A stretch of DNA of 64,000 nucleotides. Source: Tricholoma matsutake (taxonomy: Eukaryota; Basidiomycota; Agaricomycetes; Agaricales; Tricholomataceae). The position numbers and the translations under genes are program-made. The DNA is taken from assembly GCA_026075535.2 (NCBI GenBank), contig AP026541.1, forward strand, positions 9,114,001 through 9,178,000, written 5' to 3'. The notes below the pieces were generated by a model, which did no database searches, was not told the origin of the DNA, and was given only the letters and a program-made list of their open reading frames with translations. This document shows positions 1-12,426 of this stretch, in pieces (positions within the stretch are counted from its first letter, which is position 1; every line of letters starts with the position of its first letter).

Positions 1-1667
1 CCTGTTCTATCGTCGTCACGTTCAACAAAAGAAGCTGTATGACTGTAGTCAAAAAACCAGCCACAAAAATGAAAGGCGGCATGCGTACCCGTAAGTGATA
101 GCTGAGGAGTGCTCCGACAGGCCAGATGACGGCGACTGCCAGACAGAACGCGATGGCGCTGCCTATGCCCTCTCTTTGCTTCAGAGCGCGTCGAAAGTTG
201 ATATCATCCAGCTGCGTGAGGAAAAAGATATGGAGCGCAGAGGTAACGATGATCAAAACTAGGGCGGTTGTCTGGTACAACGTGAGATTTGAATTTGTGA
301 GATGGAGAGACACGTACAGCAGACAACAGTAATACGATGAACGACGTGTAGTTTCGTCGTCCGACGCAGTTGTTGACCCATTGACAATGGTGATCACAGC
401 CGTCAACACAGTTATCACACTACGGCAGTGAGGAACAGGGACATGAGAGAATGTCATATTTAGTGCTCACCATTTTGCAATGACTTGACCGTGGTGGGCG
501 GTAGGTCTTACATGTCGGACAATACTTGACACGGACGCTAAGGAGTATTAGATCATACGCAACTGGGACAAATGAAAGACTTACACATCCGACCGAACCT
601 TCAAATCCCTAGGCAATGGAGCGCGAACACCGCCATCAGATGGTGACAACGCAGGGTAGGGCGGTTCCAAGTCAAGATTTCGGGGCAAGATACCAGGATC
701 ACGCGTCGCCTGCCACGAACGTCAAATGTGGCATAAAAAGATGAAATCAAGGACCCACTGTAACGAACATACTACTAATCACCAAAGCGGCCAAATACGC
801 GGCCAATATAACCATGACCTTCCCACCGGGACCCTCTCTACGCCACCAATAAACACAGGTCGTGGCGAACCATACACCAGAAATCCCGAGGACCAAAGTG
901 AGGCTACCCATGAATGCCCAGGGGGAATCTCCACCAGTAAGAAGACGACCACCAAAGAGGAACCTATTGCGAGAAGGATGCAACTCGTATTTACGTATGA
1001 AGCGACCGTGATCAGAGTTGCGGAGGGGTGTGCGTGCGAGGAGAGGCGCGTCTGGAGGGGGAGTAGGTATAAATGAGGGGACGGGAGACGGAGAGGAAGA
1101 AGGCGTGGGAGATGTATGATGATGCTGGGAAGAGTGAAGAAAGTCGGATGGCGGAGAGAGCGTGTACAGGGCTGTGCCCTCTCCACGTTCCTCGTCTGGG
1201 AGCTTGGTTGAATCGAGAGTTGGGCTACGGACAGTTTGAAAAGGTGAAGAAGGGTGATGTGTGGAATGGATGGACTTGCGACGGAGAGAATCGAGGCTCA
1301 TTCCACGACTTAGACCGAGCATGCGGTCGAATGAGGTGCGAACAGGACGAGGATTACTTTTTCTAGGAAAGAGAGTTGTGTTTTCATGTGAAGAAGAAGA
1401 GGTTGCAGTGGGAAGAAGAGGTTCCCTGCTTTGTTTTATCCGAGGAGAATCGATAGGGGGATCATCTGTAGAAGTTTGAGAATAGCGATGGTCTTGAATT
1501 GAAGACAAGTTGTGGTGGTCATTATGAGAAGAAGAAGCAGAAGAGACAGGCCTTGTTGGGCGAGAAGGATAAAAGAACTGAGAAGAAGGTTGAATGCCAC
1601 CAGCGTGTGTTGAACTATGAATGAATGTTGGTGACCGAGGAGGATACCAAGTCATGTTTGGTTTCAA
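1..1667 (-). CDS. ERF2: DHHC palmitoyltransferase, Erf2-like (3' end outside window)
   Basis: Protein S-acyltransferase of the Erf2 family, an integral endomembrane enzyme that palmitoylates Ras-like proteins. The first exon (1667 to about 759) has about 220 Ser/Pro/His-rich residues, then the family hallmark [24 protein letters not shown] and two hydrophobic segments. A short intron leads to an exon (709 to 585) reading [18 protein letters not shown]. Further exons carry the Cys-rich core [19 protein letters not shown] and [19 protein letters not shown], which holds the catalytic DHHC cysteine. At the window edge is [11 protein letters not shown], containing the TTxE motif. Only the cytosolic tail is missing. 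The start is the first Met; a second Met four codons in (1655) is possible. It is divergent from the adenylyltransferase gene, with only 55 bp between start codons. Confidence 0.93.
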
Positions 1668-1722
1668 AACAAATCAACATGTATAATGTAATAAGAGATC
1701 ATTTATTCCCACGGTCAATAAC

Positions 1723-2896
1723 ATGTTACCAACTCAGTCAGTCGACAACGCTCTTCTTCTTGCAACTCTTCATTCTCTTGATCCACCTTACTTTCTATCT
1801 TCTATCATTCAATCTGCTGCTTCAACTACTCGTTCTCATCTTTCAATCATTCTATTCTCTCGGATATTCAATGCTCCAGACGCTCCTCTACCCGGTCTAT
1901 CTCCAATTCAACATTGGCATGACGTTCACCGTCTCCTAACCTACATATACGTACAAGCTTCTAACGTTGCTCAAAACCTCGATAAACTCCTCATGGACAT
2001 AAATGTCCTCCTCTTAGGCATCGACTCTGACTTTCCACAAGCCCTAGGTAATAATTTCGATATTGTCTTTCGTGTAGCAGGCGGTCAGTTCTTCTGCATA
2101 CTCTCCATTTCCTAGTTAATTCCCTTCAGACACTATCGCTGTACCTCTCCCTTCCTCCATATCCTCCATACGCCAATCCTTTCTCCCCACCTCCGATCTA
2201 AACAACTCTGCTCCCCCCCAAAGCCCAATCCTATCCCTCTCATCTCTCACTACCACTCCTCCCTTATTCGATGTAGTCGCACTCGGAGGCACCTTTGACC
2301 ACCTCCACGCAGGTCACAAGATCCTCCTTTCTCTTGGCGCATGGATCGCCAGAAGAAAAATCATCGTCGGCATTACTGGTATATCCCTCCTACCATACTA
2401 CCACACTTCACATTTCACACTCACTCACACCCCACAGACGATGCTCTCCTCCAGAAAAAAGCAAACAAGCACGTCATGGAATCCATCCACACACGCATCG
2501 CACACGTTCGTGCGTTCCTTCAACTATTCCGTCCGGGAATCGAGTACCAAACTGTTTCCATTGACGACGTTTATGGACCCACCGCCACAGATCCTGATAT
2601 CCAGGCACTCGTCGTCAGTCGGGAGACAATCAGTGGTGCTCAGAGCAGTGAGTCGCTTCGTCCTTTCTCTTCCCCCCTCCCATAACCTGGATCGCGTTAC
2701 GTACATAGTTGCCACGTACCGTGAAGCACACAACCTTCCCTCCTTGCAGACCTTCGTCATAGACGTCATTAGTGCAGACAGTGAAAAGTTGGACTATTCA
2801 GATATCGAGCTGCTGAAGAGAACAAAGATGAGTAGTACATTTATTAGGGAGTGGATCGTAGAGAGGATGAAGAAGGAAGAGGAGGAGGACCATTAG
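1723..2896 (+). CDS. CAB4: Phosphopantetheine adenylyltransferase (PPAT)
   Basis: Fourth step of coenzyme A synthesis: it transfers AMP from ATP to 4'-phosphopantetheine to give dephospho-CoA. The nucleotidyltransferase signature GGTFDHLHAGHK, with the HxGH motif, lies around 2286-2330. The C-terminal part keeps ISRETISGAQS-type and KRTKMSSTFIREW motifs typical of eukaryotic CoaD-like enzymes. The N-terminal ~100 residues are the variable extension seen in fungal Cab4. Reading is continuous if three introns are removed: 2047-2132, about 2378-2436, and one starting GTGAGTCG near 2649 and ending CATAG near 2708. All have GT-AG ends. The stop is TAG at 2894-2896. Confidence 0.9.
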
Positions 2897-5298
2897 GTGC
2901 ATGGATCAATAATTTCAACTGCAAGATGTACTTTATTAGCAAGAATACAATCCATCCGTTTAGACTCGAGTCCTGGTCAGTACGTCGTCCTACATGACGT
3001 AGCTTGATTACAGAACGTAGAGTAACTCATCTCAGACCCACGAGCCACAGCCTATTATTCCTGGGCAGGCATTGAGAATCAAGTCCATAAAGTTGAAAAC
3101 AGTACATCGCCAACAGAGGGTGGCATCACGGTTGTACGGGTGTGGCAACTTTACTAACGACGGACGGAAACAGTTTCGAGTACTGCCACATGGCACATTC
3201 TAATCGGACGTCTGCCATGGGCGATGGCAAGATGCTGTGTGGGACAAGAAATAAGTGAAACCACCATGACAACTGTTTTCCGGTAACGGCGGACAGAAGC
3301 AGTCATCTAGACATGGTTGTTGGCCCAGGACACGTTCGGGTCGGGGGTAAGCCTGTGACGTTTGCAGATAGGCGCCAGATTGCAACCAGCAGAGCTGAGA
3401 GCACCCCTTTCGTATAAGTAGCGGTTACGTGAAGAACAGTCAAAGTATTTCCGATTATCCCCCTTGGGAACTTGGGAAGAATTCGTAACAAGACATGACG
3501 TAGCATGGTACGTCCCATCGCTCTCAAGGGGCAAGCCCGACCTCCATACACGATTTTACAGACAGCGGATGGCGGCCAGGTTAAAGTGGTCACTGAGGAT
3601 GATTAAAATTCCACCCGGTGGGGTTGTTCGGGAAGGCGCAACTGCCGTTTATCTCCAAAGGATGGTACATTAGGGATACATTCCGGGTGGTGCTCGATTT
3701 AGATAGGAGATTCTGCTGAAGGCGGAAAGGAGTACGAGAGGGTGCAAGCTAGGCAGTAAACCGACCCTGATTAGGGTGATAAAGGATCCAAAGCTTCCTC
3801 TTGCTCGACACACTGCGATATGCCTGTCAACGACCACGTAACACTCCACGCGAAGCTGGCACACTGGGTGGACAGGTGTAATTAAGGTCAAGGGCCGCCA
3901 AGAAGCGCCTCCCAGGTTAGGTTGAATCTGACAGCTAGAATATGCATTTAACGTTCCGAGTCGTCGAACGTAGGATGTCAAGCTGGTGGGGTTAAAAGGG
4001 AATACGGTCTAATTTGCCTGCCATCTCCTTGAAGCTCGAAGGCTGAAAGGTGCATGCAAAGGTGCGACGTCGATACGTAACCCTGAATTCCGATGAGCCA
4101 GTCCTCGCCGAGCAGCTTTGTCAATGACCAACTTGAACTTTGAAAACTTGTTTCTGTTTTTGCTGTTGACAGTGACGAAACCAAGAACCTCCAAGAACCT
4201 GCCAATGATACCCTTGTTGAACTCGGAAATCGAAGGTTTGCATGTTGTGCCACGCGGATGCCAAGATTTTCACCATTCTCAGGAACAACTTGGCACCCGC
4301 ACATTAGGGGAATAAGGGAATGCAGACCTGCGTTCATCAGCATTCAGGCTGATCAGGGCTGAGTTTCAATTTTGAGTTCCCGAAATCAGTCGAAATCAGG
4401 GTTGTGTCTTGACACAGCAGAAAGTTTCGGCTTTGGAGAATCCGGATGTCCGTTCATCCATCCATCCATCTGCACTTTGCATTCTTCCACTACAACTAGG
4501 TGCCGTCGCAAGCGACGGCGGAAACCTTGCTTATTCGGTGTCTGAACTGGCACGTGAGCGGTCCGATGATGTTTCTGTAGCTGTAGCTAGTGCTTCTGAA
4601 TACATCTCGTAGTGTGATGTTACCTGGCAAATGGACAATTGGCATTTGTACAACTGTTCCCCAACCACCAAATGTCGGGCACCACAGTAGGAGGAGGTGG
4701 ATTCACTGTGTTTTTTGAATGTCATTGGCATGTGTCAATACACCGGTGGAAGGACCAGGCTTTGTACATGTTGTGAAATGCACGACACAGCTTATTGTCG
4801 GGTGGAGAGACCTTGCAAGCAAGGTAATAATATGGAAATTATCTTCTAATTGTACACAAGTACATTGTGCATTATATATGCAACCCCTTGCATGTCGGCG
4901 GATTTTGAAATCACGTGATGAACAACATTCACCAAAAACTCTAGCATCACTCTGCGTGGGGGTTATATTCGATTATATTCACCACAGTAAGTGTGGTTGT
5001 ATCATTATGTGACTCATATTGTAATTTTGTAGCACAGAAAACTTAATTATTTCTATGAGGCAGATGGATGGACAGACGGATGGACATCCAGATTCTCCAA
5101 TCCCAAAATGTCCTCATATACAGAGAATGTGGGAACTGGAAACTCTGGCACTGACTCCAGCAATTGCTACGGCATCACTATGGGGATTTGGCTGACACCA
5201 TTCCATGTGACTGGTTGTGTTCTTCCCTCCTGACTCCCTCCAAACAACATGACACCTGCAATATCTATCTGGCTCAGCCAAGGTTTTTCAAAAAATGG
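2897..5298. other. Gene-poor stretch, nothing recognised
   Basis: About 2.4 kb with only short open frames of fewer than 125 codons on both strands. None shows a family motif, a plausible chain of introns or a low-complexity coding signature. It has mixed composition in the left half and turns AT-rich after about 4700. I see no tRNA and no transposon ends. Confidence 0.5.
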
Positions 5299-5588
5299 AT
5301 ATAGCATGCCAGATAAATTTCCTAAATTCACCAGAATATTTGAGCATATGGATGGGTCCATAAGCTGAGAAATCTCCTGCCAACATTAGTTGATTGGATT
5401 GCCCATTCCTGACTTATTCACTCAGCCTTGATTTCAAGCTGAGCCATTAAGCTGAATTTTGTTTTTTAAATAACTCAGGGACAATTGATCAGTTTAACTA
5501 ATGTTGGCAGATGACCCCTTGGCTTATGGACCCATCCATATGATAAAATATTCTGGTGAATTTAGAAAATTTATCTGGCATGCTATAT
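5299..5588. repeat. Foldback (long inverted repeat) element, MITE-like
   Basis: Two 93-bp arms, 5299-5391 and 5496-5588, are near-perfect reverse complements. The left arm begins ATATAGCATGCCAG and ends GCCAACATTAGTT; the right arm is its complement in reverse. The spacer is 104 bp. The arms differ at only a few positions. A transcript across it would make a long hairpin RNA. I did not find a convincing target-site duplication, so a MITE is likely but not proven. Confidence 0.75.
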
Positions 5589-5780
5589 GAGGTACTACAA
5601 GATTAGTACTATCAAGCTATTAAGCTATTCGGTCTGAATTACTGAATCACTATTTTATGTTTGAATTACTAATTTATAAGAGTAAATTGCTAAATAAATA
5701 AATGAATCCAACAAATTACAATTTAGAACTATATGAGGTATGTGACACATACAATTCCATATTGAGTCAAGTCAGTATAA

Positions 5781-6540
5781 ATGGCCAACGGTCCAACAAC
5801 TGTAAAAACAGGGGGCAACAAGATTTTTCTTGCTTCCACTTCCTCCACCATGGTTGGAAAGCTCAAGCATAGCCAAATGATTCTCAAAAAAGCTACTGAA
5901 AAAAGCCTGATGGCTTATAAAATTGATTGGCTCCATGAGTGTTCAACAAATCCTTGTTCATAGTTCCTTTAAAAATGTATCTGCAACAAAAATGCCACCG
6001 GAGGCAGCTGAGCATGAGCTCTTTAGTGTGTTGAATGCAGAGAAATGGGTCAACTTAGAGCAGTATGACAGATATCTGTGCAGTCTAATTGGGCAGTCTA
6101 AGATGGAAAAGTAAGTGTTTAACATTAAGTAGCCACTTGTTCCCAACATCCAGGATTCCAGGCTTACACTTCATTGCAGGGCATCAGAACCTGCAAAATT
6201 GGTGTCAGCTACAACTTCTATATTGCGGCAGAGCCCACCAAAGGTCATTGTAATCTCAGATGACAGTGATTCTGATTTTGAATGTCCACGTGTTCCTGAT
6301 AACAAGAAGTGTGCTGCAAAAACAGAGCATCTAGAGCACACCCAACTCATGAAGTGCCACACATCAAACTCTGAGCCTGAAATCATTGAGATTATTGATT
6401 CCAGCAATGAAGAAAGTCAAGAGACGACACAGGTCATCAAAAAGGAACCCTGTGATGTGGTGTCAGCTGCTGAGCCCGACATAGTTGTAAATAGCTTTTG
6501 TAGTATATTGCATTACTTTAGTCTGCAACTGAAATCTTGA
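5781..6540 (+). CDS. Orphan gene or gene remnant with two SUMO-interaction-like motifs
   Basis: Not a family I recognise. A first frame begins with ATG at 5781 (60 codons). A second frame (5923 on) reads into a GTAAGTGTTT donor at about 6113 and a TTGCAG acceptor at about 6179. A third exon then encodes a Ser/Asp/Glu-rich segment. That exon contains PPKVIVISDDSDSD (about 6238-6278) and PEIIEIIDSSNEES (about 6375-6417). Both match the SUMO-interaction pattern of a hydrophobic V/I core followed by acidic and serine residues. The first stop between frames 1 and 2 needs either an unseen intron or means decay. It may be a lineage-specific or transposon-derived gene. Confidence 0.35.
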
Positions 6541-9500
6541 GCTTGTCCTTCAACTTCACAGTCCCTATTGCTTACAGAATATATTCCATGTGCAAACCAT
6601 TTGTGTCAGTCATCTCAGTCTCCAGACATTGATTGCTGCTTTACTGCCAGGGCATCATGTTCTCTCTCATTGTTCTTCAAGACCTTGGATTGGAGGCACC
6701 TAGTGCTTAAAGGTCCAGTCGCTTGTAACCAGAAAAAACCAGTAACTGAACTGAACCATAACCATTGTAACTGCAACCACGGTCATGGTTACAGCTGTTG
6801 GTCATCAGTTGCAGTCATGGTTACTCTATTATTTAATGTACTCGTTAACCATACAAAAACCAGTTGTAACCAGTCAAAACCACTATTACATACTATACTA
6901 CTACTTACTATATTTATGGTACACTTTACTTAGATGGGCCATGCCCAAGGTGAGCATGAAACCTTTGGGGTTTATATACCCGCTGATTGTTGTTTGTTGA
7001 ATGTTGTTTGTTCCTCCACATGACTTCATTGATTATTGAGCATTGTTTGTTGATCAATGCATTCAACATTTAACATTCAACCAATAATGTTCAACCACTA
7101 TGGTCCCACATCCTGCACAAAATGAGGCCTAAGTGACATTTCAGTGTTGCTTGGGCCCCAGGTAAGTTTATGTTTCATTGTTTTATTACAACCAACTAAC
7201 ATTTTCTTTGCTTTTTAGATTATAACCATGTGATCATGACATTATGGCCCCTGACACAGCTACCAAGCCAAAGAGCAGCTGAAGTTGCTGTAGTAGTTTC
7301 CTCTCAATATATCTCGGTCTACAGATATGTTTTTATGCTAGGATGCTCAATTTCATGAACAGTTTGGAGCAGCCTGCACATTCAACTGTTCATGTATGCA
7401 ACATATTTCCAGAGTCACCAGTGCCTCATGATACGGCAGATTTGTATAGCATATTGTAGAGTTATATAGTTATATATTGCAATGGTAGCAGTTCACTTTT
7501 TTGCAGTCCACAATGCATGACTCAAAATGTTGTTGAAAAGTTGGGTTTTCCATCCAATGTACTGGCTATAAACAGATGCAAATTGTGTGAAAAGAATTAA
7601 AAATAGCATACTCACATTGACTTGAGCCTTCTTGCTTGTGTAGATACATGGAACTGTTAGTAAACATTTGGTAAGTCTACCTATAGCTGCACTCAGAGTA
7701 GTGAAAGCTTCCCTCCATTTTTTACTCACCTACTAAGGGTTAGTTTCAGCAGTTTCAGCCAAGTTCCAACAAGTCACAGCTGTATTCCACTGAAAAATGT
7801 AATGTACTAGGGAATTAGCTGTAGTAAGGTATGTACAAAGGGACAGAGAGTTCTGCACTGAATAAGTTGGAGCCAGTCATGGTCATCATGATAAAGACTC
7901 AGTTTTTAAGCTCCGCCAGTGTACTCAGGCAATTATAATGTATTCTTCTTGCTCAGGACACTGTATTTGGCACATTGTAATCTACTGTGATTGAAGAGAG
8001 TTAAGCTACTGTGCAGTTCTTCAGCACTTAGTAGAATATGTCTGAAAACTTAAAACTACTGTGGAAATCTTAGAGCATCTAATATTCTGCAAACAACTGA
8101 GCACAAATTTCAGGCTGTTTTTAATGTAATACAATGATAAAAGCTGAAAGATGAGAAGGATTGAGGGCAGGGGAGAGTATTGAAGAGAGAGGGCAGATAC
8201 CAGATAACATGTGGCAGTGCCTGGCTGGCAGTTAACTCCAAGTTAACTCAGCACAATTTCCTCAGCTCACAGGTCACCAAAAATTAACCAGAAAAGATGG
8301 ATATGTAATTGGTTTGTTCAACTATATACAACTGAACACACAAGAGGATACATGTCGAATTGAAACTAGGAGGGAAAATGTTAGTGACCTCGGGAATTGC
8401 CGTGTCAGATAACCAGCACATTGATCGGGCTTACAGAATCGTGTCGGAGTCAGCTGACTAAGCAAGGGTCTTCTTCCGATAATCCGGCGCGGTAATGGTG
8501 TTTGTGGTCTCGATCCCATGCCAGTATCGAGGCCGCATTTGGCCTCGTTAGCCTACCACCTGCAATATATGGTATTCTGGGTCTGCCACCATGGAAGATG
8601 CCTCAGATATAATGTTAGTTGTGATTGTCAGTTCCATTACTGCATGCCTCCTTGATACCTTGTCTTTTGCTTTTCATTGGCTTTTGCTTTTCATTGGCTT
8701 TTCATTTGTTCTTGATCTGAAAGTCTTGGTGTCTCACTGTTCTCTCTCCCTATTCCTGGGGCCCATACTTGTGGCATTTCATCCCTGCACTCTAGATATT
8801 CCCACTGACAGATATTTTAATTCTCGAGCAACTGCAATTATTCAGGTCTCCACATTTGTCGCCTGCACAGCCACACTCTCAATGAGGATCTTGGGACTAC
8901 CATATCTCCCCTGCCCTTGGCTCGTTTTCTATCATTTTTTTTTGCTTTCTAATTCGCCTATAGAGTGGTTTACACTTACATGCAATGATTAATCCCCATC
9001 TGTGATCCTTCATTTTAGAAATTCCATGCATCTTCAAGTTGGAAGCCCCCTCAGATTTTCCTGTTCCACTGCAAGGACACCCACAATCTATCTAGTTCTC
9101 TCTGATACTTAATATACTATAATAGGCCTATACAGTGTGCTTGGTTCTGAGACATTGGATGCTCTCCTCATCCTACTCTTACATTTTCCAGATTTCGTGC
9201 ATTTTGACTTTCCTGTTACTCATCCATCCTTTACTTATCATTCCTGTGTTTATCCCAAACTAATTACACTGAATACAGCTTCTCAATCCTACATTTCAAT
9301 AGGTTTTTATCCATCTGCTAGTCCTGCAGGTGTGTGATGCTAGTGTATACTTTGCAATTGAAGCTCTGTAGCCTACGCAAGCTAGAATAACAATTCTGTA
9401 TTCCACAGGAAAAGCACAAATACATTCACCTAAAGTGACCCAACTCATTAAATGGTGAGATGTACAATTACTGCGAGGAGGTGAACAGAAAATTCTGTCG

Positions 9501-9658
9501 ACCTTCCTTCCTTCCTTTTTTGGAATTTCCATTTTCGGAATTTATTTTTGACAAATCAGGGTTGTCCACAAACACCGCTATCGAGCCGATAATCCTCAGG
9601 CACTTTTTGGATAAGTATAAGTTCTTAAGTATCGGAACGCACAAGCTATCTAGACAAG
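6541..9658. other. Gene-poor AT-rich stretch, no gene supported
   Basis: About 3.1 kb. The longest frame (8591-8992, 133 codons) is hydrophobic but has no intron context or family motif. Local features: imperfect inverted repeats around 6755-6835 built from CATGGTTAC-type words, an intron-like GTAAGTTTATG...TTTTTAG at about 7164-7219 with no clear coding flanks, and a short perfect palindrome CGAGGCC...GGCCTCG at about 8528-8547. It probably holds old repeat debris plus the UBC9 upstream region. Confidence 0.45.
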
Positions 9659-10689
9659 ATGTCCGGAATATGTAGAACACGACTTGCGGAAGAGAGAAAG
9701 CAATGGAGAAAGGATCATCCGTTCGTGAGTTTTATCACTGTTTTGTCTTTGTCAATCCGGGCGAAGCAGACGAGGATTCTCGCGTTTATACGCTTTATCA
9801 CGATCGACATCAGTTATTGCGATGTCGTAGGCTCGTGGAATAATATTTCGTCTCGTTGTAGCGTTTGACTCACTGTGATGCAGGGATTTTATGCTAAACC
9901 GGCCAAGGCAGCGGATGGCTCTATGAACTTGATGGAATGGGAAGTAGGAATTCCAGGCAAGCCAAATGTATGGTATTTTCATCGGTCATCTTCCTGCTCC
10001 ACATGCTGTGGGAGAAAGAACAGCCGCGTCTTTCTCGCTACAGACGCGTTCCTCTTTCTCATTATGAATCTAACGAATCTTTGGTCAGACGCCGTGGGAT
10101 GGTGGGCTGTTCAAACTGATAATGAACTTTCCGGAAGGTAAGGTAGATTTTGGTCCTGTTAGCAAGGAGTCTCACAAATCTTACAAGATTACCCATCAAA
10201 GCCTCCAAAGTGTAATTATATCATTCCTTGCTACGCGCAGGAGCTTAATTCATATCGCACAGGCAAATTTTCACCACCATTGTTCCATCCAAACGTATAT
10301 CCTTCTGGCACAGTCTGTCTTTCTATCCTGGATGAAGAAAAATCATGGAAGCCAGCTATTACCATCAAACAGGCAGGTCTACGTGAAGCAGTACTACTTT
10401 CTACGACGCTAATCCCCATCACGCAGGTCCTTCTAGGTATCCAGGATTTGCTAGATGATCCTAATGTGAACGACCCTGCCCAGAGTGATGCATACACGAT
10501 GTTCAAGTAAGCGATGATTTTCATACTTACTCTGGGCTGGAATGGGCTGGAAATGCTAATTCCTTCCGCTAGGAACGACAAGATTGCATACGAGTGAGTA
10601 TATAGTCCCTTACAATGGTAGTGCAATCTCATTATTGTCGTGACAGGAGGAGGATTCGGCAACAGGCTCGCGAGAATATTCCGAAGTGA
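9659..10689 (+). CDS. UBC9: SUMO-conjugating enzyme E2, Ubc9
   Basis: The E2 enzyme that receives SUMO from the E1 as a thioester and passes it to target lysines, mainly in the nucleus. Splicing out six or seven short introns gives a single UBC fold of about 158 residues, the usual length. It starts [21 protein letters not shown] and includes the [11 protein letters not shown] and [15 protein letters not shown] segments. The HPN motif and catalytic cysteine are in [19 protein letters not shown] (about 10280-10342). The tail is [20 protein letters not shown]. Two splice joints fall inside codons ([11 protein letters not shown] and YE|RR). The C-terminal helix and the SUMO-binding N-terminal helix are both complete, so the gene looks functional. 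Confidence 0.95.
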
Positions 10690-10937
10690 GGATAGACTCG
10701 GTTGCTTTCTTGATGGAATTGCTATGTGTTGATTTGCATTCTACTATGTTGTTCTGTATATTCGAGTGTGAAATCGAGTTTTTGTCGGACGAGGTGAAAG
10801 AACTCCAATACAGTAGAGCAACTAAGCAATCGTGCGAGAGGCCGCAGCATGCCGGAATTTCAAATAAGTATGTAAAGACTATGTTTCAGAACCTGACACT
10901 CTCCCGCAACCTACAGAACATCCTGACCTTGGCTTAG

Positions 10938-12130
10938 ATGGCAACCGCACCGGCCATTCTCAACATCCATACACCGACGTCGTCCTTCGCGATAGTGCAT
11001 TCATGTGAGTGGCGCTATTGACATGCTCAAGAATCTTCTTAACTCCGTGCGTCATGACCGAAGTAACCCAAGATTCACTGCAGTCTCTTTATGATAAACT
11101 AAGCCGGAAAACTCATATACCCCATCATGGGGAGCGTGTCGGACCTGGATGGCTCAAGTACGAATTCAACGACTCTATATGGAATCTCGATGACGGTAAG
11201 CACTTCTGCGTAGGCTTTCTAATTAGTCTGTAAACTGAACATCTACAGACTCTGACTATACGATCTTCGTCTGGCGCCAGCAACAACAGTCCTCACCACT
11301 CCTGTCCAGCAGCGTGAGCGATTCCACGCACTCAGCACACTCAGCACCGACCCTTCACCTACACAACCCGGCGCAACCCCTTCCAGCACCACCTGCTTAT
11401 TTAAATGCCTCATTCTACCTTTTCAATCCGTCTCGTGCGCGCCACCCAAGCGCACAGGATCAGTCCCCTTCGTCGTCGAGTCGCTCAAAAAGGTCTCAGA
11501 AGACGAAGGGCACCAAACGTGGAAGTGCGTCGAAGTCGGAAGAGGACGACGGTGTCCCTGTATTCAAGAAGGTGTTTGAGAAGTTCCACGGCGAAAATGG
11601 GGTGAGAACTGTCATGGGGAGCATCGGGCCTGTGCAAAATGGTGCGCTCCATGTCTTCCATTTGGTAACCCTGTGTCTCAGTGGTTACATCATCTTCTGC
11701 AGTCCGCATGTTACTCAAATCCGGCTACCGACATGTCTATATCTCACGCAAGTTTGCTATCCGCAACGGGTTCATTCCCAAGGATGCAGCGCCAGGACAC
11801 TATGGGTACGGTGGTCTTGTCAACATAGGGACGTGGCCTATCACGCTCACGCCGTCTTCCTCATTCAATGCTCATCCTGATGCTCTTCCGACATCGGAGA
11901 AGATGAAAGACCCAGAAAACGGCGGACCTAAGCCGACGATGATAGGCGTTTACCTGTCGGAGGAGCCTCACTTTGACGTTGTGTTGGGTAGGTCGTTCTT
12001 TGAGAAGAGGCAGATACGAACGAGCACCGTTGACCCAACGGATGTGGTCTGCCTTGATACCGGCGAGAAGGTCGAATGTGAACTGGTCATTTTGAAAGAT
12101 GGGAGGGGGGAGATCGTCACTGTCACTTAG
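10938..12130 (+). CDS. Conserved basidiomycete orphan; possible inactive retropepsin-fold protein
   Basis: No named family. Exon 1 (10938-11004, starting MATAPAILNIHTP) joins exon 2 at 11073 in phase. The next exons give a compact N-terminal domain ending IWNLDDDSDYTIFVWRQQQ, resembling a ubiquitin-like or PB1-like fold, then a Ser/Lys-rich linker. After the last intron the C-terminal domain begins VRMLLKSGYRHVYISRKFA and contains HFDVVLGRSFFEKRQI. The spacing of these two blocks resembles retropepsin signatures (LLDSGA..FIS..F and DVILG..W), but the catalytic Asp position is Lys. The domain comparison is my inference. The gene itself is well supported by clean splicing and Ser/Pro linker composition. 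It ends convergent with the mS38 gene. Confidence 0.75.
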
Positions 12131-12426
12131 TGTATCGTGTGTAATTTTTTATTTTGATATTGTGTACTTTTAGCTTTAGCGTACTAATCAATAGTTGTTG
12201 CAATCTTCCAAGTTTCCAAACTTTACACATGATAATGTTCAAGGTTTGGGTTGTCGTCGGCCAGAAAACACGTTTATAACGCAGGACAATGAAGTCGAGG
12301 TCGGTTGAAAACAGATGAAATGTAAATGTTCTCATTCGATTGACATGTATCACACTGTCCATCTAAGCACATCTCTGGAAATAGAGGGTGGATGAACGCG
12401 ACAGCTTAACAGGAGAGAGCGTTATT

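Noticed and set aside
8591..8992. 133-codon hydrophobic frame
   Set aside because: T-rich sequence gives Phe/Leu-rich translation by chance; no splice context, no family motif.
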